Shown here one piece after another: positions 24,208 through 31,440 of a stretch of 34,988 nt of DNA (positions within the stretch are counted from its first letter, which is position 1; the number at the start of each line of letters is the position of its first letter). The position numbers were made by a program, and so were the translations under genes. The DNA lies in NCBI GenBank assembly GCA_003561965.1, contig PWXJ01000161.1, positions 1-34,988 on the forward strand. Direction: 5' to 3'. The notes beneath the pieces are model-generated. The model was not told the DNA's origin and did no database searches. It saw only the letters and a program-made list of their open reading frames with translations. The stretch is from PVC group bacterium (GTDB lineage Bacteria > Auribacterota > Erginobacteria > Erginobacterales > Erginobacteraceae).

Positions 24208-25109
24208 AAAGAAAAGTCACCTCTTACACCGTGAAACTGGACGTCGCCCAGGGCCGGGCCCTCCGGGAAGGCCTGGAGAAGAAGGGCTTCCAGTTCAAGA
24301 AGGTACCCCATACCCATTTCGGGGCTTCCCGGGGCAAGCTCTCGGTCAACTACTACAAGTCGGGCAAGCTGCTGATTCAGGGCCGGGAGACGGCGGAGTT
24401 CGTCCAGTTCTTCCTCGAGCCGGATATCCTCAAGGAGGTCCGGTTCGGCTACGAGGAGGTCCTCAACGAGTTCACCGGCGACCGGATCGGGGTCGACGAG
24501 AGCGGCAAGGGCGATTACTTCGGCCCGCTGGTGGTGGCCGGGGTCTTTCTCAACGCGGAGACCGAGAAGAAGCTGAGGAAGCTCAACGTCCGCGACAGCA
24601 AGAAGATCTCCCCCCGGAAAATCCAGGAACTGCGGAAGGTGATCCGCCGGGAGTGCCGCTACTCGGTGGTCGCCATCGGCCCCGAGCGTTACAACCAGCT
24701 CTACACCACGATGGGCAACCTCAACCGGATCCTGGCCTGGGGCCACGCCCGGGTGATCGAGAATATCCTCTCCAAGACCAACTGTCAGAAAGCCATCCTC
24801 GACCAGTTCGGCCGCAAGGACCTGGTCTTGCGGGCGCTGATGAAGAAGGGCCGCTCGATCGAGGTCGAGCAGCGGGTCCGGGGGGAGTCGGACCTGGCGG
24901 TGGCGGCGGCCTCGATCCTGGCCCGGGGGGAGTTCGTCCTCAGGCTGAAAAAGCTCTCCGAGGAGTTCGAGGTCAAGCTTCCCCTGGGGAACCGGAAGGA
25001 CCTGGTGATTCCGGCCGGGAAGGAGATCGTCAGGAAAGAGGGGATGGAGGCCCTGGTCCGGGTGGCCAAGGTCCAGTTCAAGACCACCCGGGAGATCCTC
25101 GGCGCCTGA
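24195..25109 (+). CDS. rnhC: ribonuclease HIII
   Basis: A 304-residue RNase H type 2 enzyme that removes RNA from RNA-DNA hybrids. The N-terminal domain (about 1-85, 'KKVPHTHFGASRGKLSVNYY' then 'SGKLLIQG') is the TBP-like substrate-binding domain diagnostic of RNase HIII rather than HII. The catalytic domain begins with 'IGVDESGKGDYFGPLVVAG' (Asp101-Glu102) and continues with 'VRDSKKIS' and 'AILDQFG', completing the D-E-D-D site. It starts at GTG inside the end of sppA (13-bp overlap), implying translational coupling. RNase HIII is less widespread than HII, and no rnhB is visible here. Confidence 0.93.
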   Translation: MDTVERKVTSYTVKLDVAQGRALREGLEKKGFQFKKVPHTHFGASRGKLSVNYYKSGKLLIQGRETAEFVQFFLEPDILKEVRFGYEEVLNEFTGDRIGVDESGKGDYFGPLVVAGVFLNAETEKKLRKLNVRDSKKISPRKIQELRKVIRRECRYSVVAIGPERYNQLYTTMGNLNRILAWGHARVIENILSKTNCQKAILDQFGRKDLVLRALMKKGRSIEVEQRVRGESDLAVAAASILARGEFVLRLKKLSEEFEVKLPLGNRKDLVIPAGKEIVRKEGMEALVRVAKVQFKTTREILGA

Positions 25110-25350
25110 CCCCCCGCCTCGCCCCCCTTTATTTAACCGCTAATCCTCGCTAATCTTCACGAAAAGGCCCCCGCCCCGCCCCCTTTTTTGGTTCACTAAT
25201 TACACGAATTACCACTAATTTAGATTTTAATCCCCCCGCCCCGCCCCCTTTTTAAACCACGAATCCCGCGAATCTTCACGAAAAGGCCCCCGCCCCGCCC
25301 CCTTTTTTGGTCCACTAATTACCCGGATTGCGCTGATTACCGATTACCGA
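25110..25350. repeat. imperfect tandem ~119-bp units with C-rich tracts
   Basis: The 305-bp gap before the PHP gene contains no gene. Two imperfect units of about 119 bp start near 25110 and 25231. Within them, 25152-25203 and 25271-25322 are 52-bp direct repeats differing at one base. Each unit has pairs of CCCCC-G-CCCC-G-CCCCC-type tracts (e.g. 25168-25183 and 25287-25302) followed by T runs, then words like CACTAATTAC and CGAATCTTCACG. The opposite strand is G-quadruplex prone. Only two units are present and they lack CRISPR-like geometry. Confidence 0.8.
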
Positions 25351-25369
25351 TTACTGATTACTGATCACT
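25335..25369. repeat. degenerate heptamer tandem array (5 units)
   Basis: Five 7-bp units: GATTACC twice, GATTACT twice, then GATCACT. The array follows the 119-bp units and precedes a second heptamer array at 25384-25411. Confidence 0.8.
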
Positions 25370-25383
25370 GTTTCCTGCTTACT

Positions 25384-25411
25384 ACTCCCCACTCCCCACT
25401 CCCCACTGCCC
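25384..25411. repeat. heptamer tandem array (4 units) abutting a start codon
   Basis: Three ACTCCCC units and one ACTGCCC end 3 bp before the ATG of the PHP protein, occupying the place where a ribosome-binding site would be expected. Confidence 0.8.
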
Positions 25412-25414
25412 ACT

Positions 25415-26659
25415 ATGTTCGCCCACCTCCACTGCCATTTCTTCGGTTCCTACTCCGACAGTCTTCTTGACCCGGAGCGGGTGCCCGGATACCTCCGGGA
25501 TATCGGCCAGCAGTCCATCGCCCTGACCGACCACGGGGTGCTCGATTACGCCGTCCCCTTTCACCGGGCCTGCCGGGCGGTCGGTATCCACCCGGTGATC
25601 GGCTGCGAGGTCTACTTCGTCGAAGACGCCCGGCGGAGCATCGAACGCGGCGACAACTACCGCAACCACCTGGTGCTCCTGGCCCGGGACGACCGGGGAC
25701 TGGCCAACCTCCTGGGCCTGGTCAACGACAGCTGGCTGGAGAACTCTTTCCGCCAGGTCAGGGGACTGGTGGACTGGAAACTCCTGGAGAAATACCACCG
25801 GGGGCTGATCGCCCTCTCCGGGTGTTTCTGGGGTTCGCTCCCCCGGAAGTACGTCACCGGGGGGATCGGGGAAGCCGAAGCCGAGTTCCGGCGCTACTAT
25901 GAGATCTTCGGCCGGGATTTCCATCCCGAGCTCGGCCGCCACGGGATCGAGGAGGAAGAAGAGGCCAACCGGGGGTTGATCGAGCTGTCCCGTCGTTTCG
26001 GGGTCACGCCGGTGGTGACCAACGACTCCCACTACCAGAGGCCGGAGGACTGGGAGTTTCACGATATCCTGATCAAGACCCGCTTCGGCCGGGCCACCGA
26101 TTTCACCCTCGACTCCCGCCAGTACTGCCTGAAGACCGAACGGGAGATGCTCGACCTCGGCTTTCCCGCCGAATACTGCCGGGTCTCGGAAGAGATCGCC
26201 CGGCGCTGCCGGGCCGATCCCGCCCCCCTGGCGGCCGATCTCACGGTTGAGACGACCGACACGCTTGAAGAGAAGGTCTTCGCTTCCCGGCGGGAAGTCA
26301 TCGACGGCCCCCGGGCGCTTCAGCACGTGGCCGCGGTCCGGAAGATCGGCTCCCCGGAACTGGAGGGAATTCTCGCCCCCCTCCCGGGAGGGATTACCAT
26401 GGCCGATGCCCGCCGGTCTTCCCCGGCTCTCGAGAACTGGATCTCCCGCCATCCCGGGACCGGAGAAGCGGCGGGCAAACTGGAGGGGATTCCCCGGCGG
26501 ATCGTCCCCGACCGGGAGACGGTGATCCCGGTTCCCCTCGAACGGCTCCGGGGTCGGATCCCGCTCCGCCGGGCCGGCGGGTCGGTCATCGCTTCCTGCC
26601 CCCGCCGGGTCCTGGAGGAACTCGGTGTCCCCCTCCGGCCGGCCCCTAAACCGGCCTGA
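25415..26659 (+). CDS. DnaE-derived PHP-domain protein lacking the polymerase palm
   Basis: A 414-residue protein whose first ~265 residues match the PHP domain of DNA polymerase III alpha. Metal ligands appear intact: His4 and His6 ('HLHCH'), Asp39-His40 ('ALTDHG'), Glu65 ('GCEVYF'), His85, Cys137 and Asp204/His206 ('VTNDSHY'). The DnaE-specific 'HGIEEEEEANRGLIELSRRFG' neighbourhood is recognisable. The expected palm with its catalytic Asp motifs is absent. About residues 299-373 resemble the DnaE segment just after the palm, ending in 'KLEGIPRRIVPDRETVIP', where DnaE has 'LEGLPRH...HAAGVVI'. The protein then stops. It may be a stand-alone phosphoesterase or a decayed polymerase paralogue. 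There is no ribosome-binding site; heptamer repeats abut the ATG. Confidence 0.82.
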   Translation: MFAHLHCHFFGSYSDSLLDPERVPGYLRDIGQQSIALTDHGVLDYAVPFHRACRAVGIHPVIGCEVYFVEDARRSIERGDNYRNHLVLLARDDRGLANLLGLVNDSWLENSFRQVRGLVDWKLLEKYHRGLIALSGCFWGSLPRKYVTGGIGEAEAEFRRYYEIFGRDFHPELGRHGIEEEEEANRGLIELSRRFGVTPVVTNDSHYQRPEDWEFHDILIKTRFGRATDFTLDSRQYCLKTEREMLDLGFPAEYCRVSEEIARRCRADPAPLAADLTVETTDTLEEKVFASRREVIDGPRALQHVAAVRKIGSPELEGILAPLPGGITMADARRSSPALENWISRHPGTGEAAGKLEGIPRRIVPDRETVIPVPLERLRGRIPLRRAGGSVIASCPRRVLEELGVPLRPAPKPA

Positions 26660-26668
26660 CGGTTTCCT

Positions 26669-26696
26669 TTGCTTTTCCCCGTCCGAACAGTATAAT
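26669..26696 (+). promoter_or_regulatory. promoter of the large membrane protein gene
   Basis: A perfect TATAAT (26691-26696) is preceded at 16 bp by TTGCTT (26669-26674). Transcription would start near 26703, giving a 20-nt leader that contains GAGG 10 bp before the ATG. Confidence 0.65.
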
Positions 26697-26722
26697 TTCC
26701 GGTCAATCGAGGCTTCTGGCTG

Positions 26723-29167
26723 ATGAGCCCAAAGACGACATTCTGGGACCGGGTCGGGGATTACCCGGTCTGGCGGCTGATGGCCGGGGTCTTTCTCTTC
26801 GCCCTCTCCGCCCGTCTGGTGGTCACCCTGATCTTCTTTTCCCGCTGGGGATGGCACACCGTCAGCGGGATCGAGCTCTGGTTCTACTACGGGGTGGCCA
26901 AGGGGACCTTCGACCTCTATTCGATCTGGGACCCGACCTGGTGGTTTCTCGGGACGGTCGGCGCTCTCTTCCGGGGGGAGGGGATCCTCTACGCCACCTT
27001 CCTGACCTCCTCGCTCCACTCCTCCCTCAACGCCGCGGTCTTCTGCCTCTTCGTCTCCGAACTCCACGGGAAGAAAACCGGGCTGATGGCCGGGCTGATC
27101 TACGGGACGATGGTCCTGCCGATGTTCAACAGCGCCGGGACGGTCACCCACGACATCTTCGCCTATCCCTGGCTGATCCTCACCCTTTACGGGACTCTGA
27201 TGGCCTTCCGGAGAAAGGGCTGGGTCCGTCTCCCCTTCGCCGCCCTGGCCCTGGTCTCGCTCTGGCTCGGGGCCAACGTCGGGCCGACGATAATGGTCGC
27301 CGCCGGCACGGTCCTGATCTACCTCATCTGGCGGGGGGCGAAAGCCCTGGCCGGCCCCCGCCGGGGGGAGGGATACCTGTTTTTCCTGGTCTCCCTGGGG
27401 GTGATCGTCGTCATCCTCCTGCTGGCCAAGTTCTTCCTGATGCCCCCGATGATGGAGAGGATCTTCGACCTCGCCCTGGAGACCCGGGGGATCGACGTCC
27501 GGGCCCAGATCCGGGCCGGCTCGGGGGACCTGCTGGGCAGTTCGCTGGGGGATTACTGGCTCCGTTTCAACTTTCTCTTCTTCTTCCTCCCGGTCGGGGT
27601 CTACGTGGCGGTGAAGAAGAAGGATATGCTGGGGTTGGTCCTGCTGATGACCGGATACCTCGCCTCCCGCACCGCAGACCGGGGGACCCGCCCCCTCTCC
27701 TTCGGCTTCGCCCTGATGGGGGCCCTGGCCTTTGTCAACTGGAAGCCGGCCTACGGCTGGATCCTGGCCGCCTGGATGACCTACATCATCGGCGAGTTCG
27801 GCGGTAGGTATTCGACCGAGTACGCGGTCTTCTTCCCGGTCTATGCCCTCTTTATCTATTACTTCATCCAGTGGCCGGCGAGCCCGCGGCGGTCGGGGAC
27901 TTCTCTGGCCGTCTTGCTGCTCAGCCTCCTGGCCGTCTTCTCCGGGTTTGTTCTGCTTTCCAGCCCCGGCCTCCGGGAGAGCTGGGGGGTGTTCACCGTA
28001 CCCTCTGTCCCGGGGGGCCTGTTGAGAACGGCCTCCGGATTTACCTACCTCTTTATTTTCTTCGCCCTGGCAACAATGGGGGTGATCGTATATACGCTCC
28101 AGCAATGGATCGCCCGCTCCCGGAAACCGGGCTGGATCTGGTCGGTGGTCTCCCTGACCGTTCTCTGGGTGATGATCGGCGCCATCCTCGGCGGAGCGAT
28201 GTTCCAGGCCCGGGAACTGGGGAAACCCGACCAGATCCGGCTTCTGGAGGGGATCACCAGTCTGCCCCGGGCCGCTCAGGTCGAGGCCGTCAACTCGATC
28301 CTGAGCCGGGTCCGGGAGATCAACGACGTCGTTCGCCGTTACTGGACGGTCCAGCTCTGCCTCCTGGTCGCCGGTCTCTTGATGGTCCTGCTGGCGGCCA
28401 CCCGCCCCCGGCCCGGCCGGAAGGAGAGAAAAAAAACATATCTCTACCTGAGGTCGGCTTCCCTGGCCGTCATCGTCATTCTGGCCGGCCTATTCCTGGT
28501 TATGGGGCCGGAGTGGTTCTGGAGGAATCTCCGTTTTCTCGCCCCCCCTCTATTCGGGACCCTGGTCTGCTTTTTCTACCTGCCCGGGGATACCAGAGAT
28601 TACCGCCGTTTCCCCACCGGGGTGGCCCTGGTCTGCTGGCTCTTCGCCACCGTGATCCCCTCGATGAACCAGACCCCGAAGAGCACCGAGGGCGAGTACC
28701 GGCTCTACCGCTGGCTGGAAGAATATTCCGGAGGGGAGGGGAGGGCTTTCGTCCCCTGGAGCGACGGCTATATGGTCGAAGCCATCTCCGGGGTCGAATC
28801 GGAACTCTCCCCGGAAAACATCGACTTCCAGCTGCCCCGTCTCTACTGGATGAGCGAAGAGGCCGCCGCCCTCTCGATGAGAGCCCGAAACCTCGATTAC
28901 ATCGTGGTCTCGACGAAGTACTTCAAGCTTCTCCGTTACAGTCCGGAGTCCGGGGAATTCCAGTACAGCTTCTCCCCGGATATCATCTACCGGCCCGAGC
29001 AGATGGGTATTCGTACGATGGACCGCCTCCAGGAGACCGCCCTCTTCAAGATGCTCTACCGGACCCGGGAACTGGAACACTTTCAGCTGCTCCACTACGA
29101 GGAGGACCCGGCCGTCAACGAGACCTTCCTCCTCTTTCGGGTCCGGCCCGGCGATAATTCCCCTTGA
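26723..29167 (+). CDS. large polytopic membrane protein, GT-C glycosyltransferase-like
   Basis: An 814-residue inner-membrane protein with roughly 13-15 hydrophobic helices across about residues 15-640 and a C-terminal soluble region (about 650-814). Early loop sequence 'SGIELWFYYGVAKGTFDLYS' and 'AGTVTHDIFAYPWL' is in the style of GT-C enzymes such as PMT/STT3/ArnT, where acidic residues in periplasmic loops bind the lipid-linked donor. No family-defining motif is complete, so the call stays general. The soluble tail ('YRLYRWLEEYSGGEGRAFVPWSDGY', 'DYIVVSTKYFK') resembles the tails of oligosaccharyl-transfer-type membrane proteins. It has its own promoter and is followed by the TPR protein. 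A role in polysaccharide or glycoprotein assembly is inference. Confidence 0.7.
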   Translation: MSPKTTFWDRVGDYPVWRLMAGVFLFALSARLVVTLIFFSRWGWHTVSGIELWFYYGVAKGTFDLYSIWDPTWWFLGTVGALFRGEGILYATFLTSSLHSSLNAAVFCLFVSELHGKKTGLMAGLIYGTMVLPMFNSAGTVTHDIFAYPWLILTLYGTLMAFRRKGWVRLPFAALALVSLWLGANVGPTIMVAAGTVLIYLIWRGAKALAGPRRGEGYLFFLVSLGVIVVILLLAKFFLMPPMMERIFDLALETRGIDVRAQIRAGSGDLLGSSLGDYWLRFNFLFFFLPVGVYVAVKKKDMLGLVLLMTGYLASRTADRGTRPLSFGFALMGALAFVNWKPAYGWILAAWMTYIIGEFGGRYSTEYAVFFPVYALFIYYFIQWPASPRRSGTSLAVLLLSLLAVFSGFVLLSSPGLRESWGVFTVPSVPGGLLRTASGFTYLFIFFALATMGVIVYTLQQWIARSRKPGWIWSVVSLTVLWVMIGAILGGAMFQARELGKPDQIRLLEGITSLPRAAQVEAVNSILSRVREINDVVRRYWTVQLCLLVAGLLMVLLAATRPRPGRKERKKTYLYLRSASLAVIVILAGLFLVMGPEWFWRNLRFLAPPLFGTLVCFFYLPGDTRDYRRFPTGVALVCWLFATVIPSMNQTPKSTEGEYRLYRWLEEYSGGEGRAFVPWSDGYMVEAISGVESELSPENIDFQLPRLYWMSEEAAALSMRARNLDYIVVSTKYFKLLRYSPESGEFQYSFSPDIIYRPEQMGIRTMDRLQETALFKMLYRTRELEHFQLLHYEEDPAVNETFLLFRVRPGDNSP

Positions 29168-29200
29168 AAACCACCAGGTGATTCACCTATCCTGATCCGC

Positions 29201-29228
29201 CGGTCACCGAATACCGATCACCGGATAC
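29201..29228. repeat. degenerate heptamer tandem array (4 units) abutting a start codon
   Basis: Units CGGTCAC, CGAATAC, CGATCAC and CGGATAC end 4 bp before the ATG of the TPR gene, again where a ribosome-binding site would be. A small dyad AGGTG-ATT-CACCT lies at about 29176-29188. Confidence 0.72.
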
Positions 29229-29232
29229 TCCG

Positions 29233-29874
29233 ATGCCGAGAAAAAAAGTAACCGTCAAGGAGATGAAGCACGACGGCCTGGTCGACGCGGTCGCCGCTTC
29301 CGCCTCCTTCTTCCAGCGCCACCGGCTCGGGCTGATTGTCCTGGCGGTCGCGGTGGTAGCCGCGGCGGTGGTCTTCGCGGTCTCCTCCTACCGGGCCTCC
29401 AGCCGGGAGGCCTCGGCCGCCGAGGCCCTCAGCGCCGCCCAATCCGGCCAGGATCTGAGAGTCGTTTACGAGAACTACCCCGAGACCCCCTCGGCCCCCC
29501 TGGCTCTGATCCAGGCGGCGGCCTTCGAATTCTCCGAGGGGAATTTCGCGGCGGCCCGCTCTTCCTATCTGCTGTTCCAGGAGAGGTATCCGGAACATCT
29601 CCTGGCCCCCTTCGCCCAGGTCGGCCTGGCTTCGACCCTGGAGGCCGAGGGCCGCCGGGACGAAGCGATCGATAATTACAACCTGGTCATCGCGCGGTAC
29701 CCGGACTCGGCCGTGGCCCCGGAAGCGGCGTTCAACCGGGGGCGCGCCCTGCTGGAAGCGGGCCGCGCTGACGAGGCCCGGTCGGCCTTCGGGGAGTTAT
29801 TTCAGAGATACCCCGAGAGCCCCTACGCCCTGCTGGCCCGGGATGAATGGGTGGCTTTAGAGTATTCTCAATAA
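29233..29874 (+). CDS. membrane-anchored TPR protein (YfgM/YbgF-like)
   Basis: A 213-residue protein with a basic cytoplasmic N-terminus, one membrane helix (about residues 31-51, LGLIVLAVAVVAAAVVFAV) and a periplasmic tetratricopeptide domain. The repeats are seen in 'ALIQAAAFEFSEGNFAAARSSY', 'AQVGLASTLEAEGRRDEAIDNY' and 'AFNRGRALLEAGRADEARSAF', each ending in a 'RYPES/RYPDS' turn typical of Tol-Pal-type TPRs. Topology matches YfgM, a chaperone-network partner of the Sec translocon, but such architectures are common. There is no clear ribosome-binding site because the heptamer array occupies the position. Confidence 0.82.
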   Translation: MPRKKVTVKEMKHDGLVDAVAASASFFQRHRLGLIVLAVAVVAAAVVFAVSSYRASSREASAAEALSAAQSGQDLRVVYENYPETPSAPLALIQAAAFEFSEGNFAAARSSYLLFQERYPEHLLAPFAQVGLASTLEAEGRRDEAIDNYNLVIARYPDSAVAPEAAFNRGRALLEAGRADEARSAFGELFQRYPESPYALLARDEWVALEYSQ

Positions 29875-29912
29875 CTGTCAGGATAATTCGAGTTGGTCCG
29901 GCGATTTTATTC

Positions 29913-29942
29913 TTGACCGCGGCGGCGGATTTTTGGTATTCA
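29913..29942 (+). promoter_or_regulatory. weak candidate promoter upstream of the porin
   Basis: TTGACC (29913-29918) lies 18 bp before TATTCA (29937-29942). An alternative -10, TACAAT (30020-30025), lies nearer the gene but without a good -35. The leader region has no other recognised element. Confidence 0.25.
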
Positions 29943-30053
29943 TATCCCCTCAAAGTAACCACCGGATTTTCCCGGCCTCCTGTTGCGCGCGGCCCGGACG
30001 CCGGTGTTAGGTAAATAGATACAATACAACCGGCATTGATGGAGGATGTTAAT

Positions 30054-31373
30054 ATGAAGAAAGTGCTGGCAGTCTTGCTGGCGGCGGCGATGATCGCCTC
30101 CGCCGCGTCGTCCGCTTACGCGGCGGTGCAGAACGTCCGCCTGGGGGGAGATATCCGGACCCGGGCCTACTACAACCGGAATCTTTTCAGTGTCGATGAC
30201 ACGGAAAAGCACGAGGATTTCTACATCCGCCAGCGGAGCCGGCTCTCGGTCGAGGCCGACCTGACCGATAACGTCTGGGCGGTGGCCACGGTGGAGGCCG
30301 ACGGTCTCTGGGGCCGGGAGGTGGTTGATGAAGAGGGTAACTGGCGGGCCGAAAACGAGTGGGACGTCAATGTCGCCGAGGCTTATCTCCAGCTCAGCGA
30401 GATCTACTATACCCCCTGGACCACCCGGGTCGGCCGGCAGTATCTCAACTACGGCCGGGGCTTTCTTATCAGCAGCCGGGAATGGGAATACAAGTTTGAC
30501 GCCTGGCGAAACATCCTGGATTTCTATCCCTGGACGATCGATATCTTCTATTCCCGACTGGCGGAGTCCAATTTGCCGGGCGGCCGGGGAAGCGATAGCG
30601 CCAGCGATTCCGAGGACCTCTTCGGCGCGAATATGAACTTTATGGCCGACTACTGGACGATGGAAGGTTACGTCTTCGCTAAGCGGGATGCGTTGGATGT
30701 GGTGGATGATTACGGCTACACCAAGAATGCCCCGGTGGCGGTCGGACTGAGGTTTGATGCCTCCCCGGTGGAGGCTTTCGATATCTGGGGCGAGTTCGCC
30801 TACCAGTTCGGGAATTACCGGCAAGTCGGGATGACTTCCGACGAGTCAATCCGGGCCTTCGGCTTCGATCTCGGGGCGGTTTACGTCTTCGACGTGACCT
30901 GGGAACCGGCGATCGCCCTCGCCTATACCTTCGCTTCCGGCGACAGAGGCAACGATCCGACCAACCCGAGCGAGAAGATGTTCGACCCGATGTTCAACTA
31001 CAACTACTACGGTTACGCCTTCTCGCCGAGGCTCTCCAACATCGGGATCTTCAACGCCCAGCTCAGTGTCCTCCCCTCCGACGCCTGGACCCTGGTTCTG
31101 GATTTCTACTATTATGCGCAGCACCAGAGTCGTTCGATGGTAATGGGCAACCCCGATATGGATAACGGCGGGGTGTCGGCGATGACCAACGGTAATGATA
31201 AGGACCTGGGTATGGAGCTGGACGTCATCCTCGAATACGACTACACCGAGGACGTCAGCGCCCAGCTGGTCGGAGCCTGGTTCAAGCCGGGTAAGGCCTA
31301 CGAAGTTCCGGGGAACAGAAACAGCCCCGACGATGTCTTCGAACTCCGGGCCGAGCTCCGGATCAGCTTCTGA
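30054..31373 (+). CDS. outer-membrane beta-barrel porin (alginate-export-like)
   Basis: A 439-residue exported outer-membrane protein. The ATG at 30054 has GGAGG 8 bp upstream; earlier in-frame starts precede that site. A clean signal peptide (about 1-23, ending SSAYA) is followed by 'VRLGGDIRTRAYY' and alternating amphipathic strands, for example 'DFYIRQRSRLSVEADLTDNVWAVATV' broken by turns. The chain ends in Phe ('ELRISF'), the signature recognised by the BAM machinery. Similarity of the opening strands to alginate-export/porin families suggests diffusion of sugars or small anions, but no specificity can be read. It is a monocistronic gene closed by a strong terminator. Confidence 0.87.
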   Translation: MKKVLAVLLAAAMIASAASSAYAAVQNVRLGGDIRTRAYYNRNLFSVDDTEKHEDFYIRQRSRLSVEADLTDNVWAVATVEADGLWGREVVDEEGNWRAENEWDVNVAEAYLQLSEIYYTPWTTRVGRQYLNYGRGFLISSREWEYKFDAWRNILDFYPWTIDIFYSRLAESNLPGGRGSDSASDSEDLFGANMNFMADYWTMEGYVFAKRDALDVVDDYGYTKNAPVAVGLRFDASPVEAFDIWGEFAYQFGNYRQVGMTSDESIRAFGFDLGAVYVFDVTWEPAIALAYTFASGDRGNDPTNPSEKMFDPMFNYNYYGYAFSPRLSNIGIFNAQLSVLPSDAWTLVLDFYYYAQHQSRSMVMGNPDMDNGGVSAMTNGNDKDLGMELDVILEYDYTEDVSAQLVGAWFKPGKAYEVPGNRNSPDDVFELRAELRISF

Positions 31374-31396
31374 ATTTTCCCTTCGGGGAAATTCAG
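31370..31396 (+). other. hairpin spanning the porin stop codon
   Basis: CTGAATTT-T-CCC pairs with GGGAAATTCAG around a TTCG tetraloop, with one bulged base. It contains the TGA stop of the porin and stands directly before the main terminator, perhaps as a 3'-end stabiliser of an abundant mRNA. Confidence 0.65.
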
Positions 31397-31398
31397 GG

Positions 31399-31437
31399 AA
31401 AAAAGGCCGTCCCCCGTCCAGGGGGACGGCCTTTTTT
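31399..31437 (+). terminator. strong intrinsic terminator of the porin gene
   Basis: A 17-bp stem (arms GGCCGTCCCCC and GGGGGACGGCC extended by A6/T6) with loop GTCCA ends in a run of six T residues. This is a classic Rho-independent terminator and, with the A tract, could also work on the opposite strand. Confidence 0.93.
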
Positions 31438-31440
31438 AAT

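Noticed and set aside
25110-25411. Possible CRISPR array
   Set aside because: Only two long imperfect units, then 7-bp arrays; no uniform 25-40 bp repeats with unique spacers and no cas genes.
25415-26659. Interpretation as the genome's replicative DnaE truncated by a frameshift
   Set aside because: The frame stops cleanly and is followed by a new promoter and gene; no downstream polymerase sequence was seen in any frame.
25382-28105. A 907-residue minus-strand open frame across the PHP and membrane-protein genes
   Set aside because: Low-complexity Glu/Gly/Pro/Arg composition, spans two real genes and an intergenic repeat, no motif or start signal.
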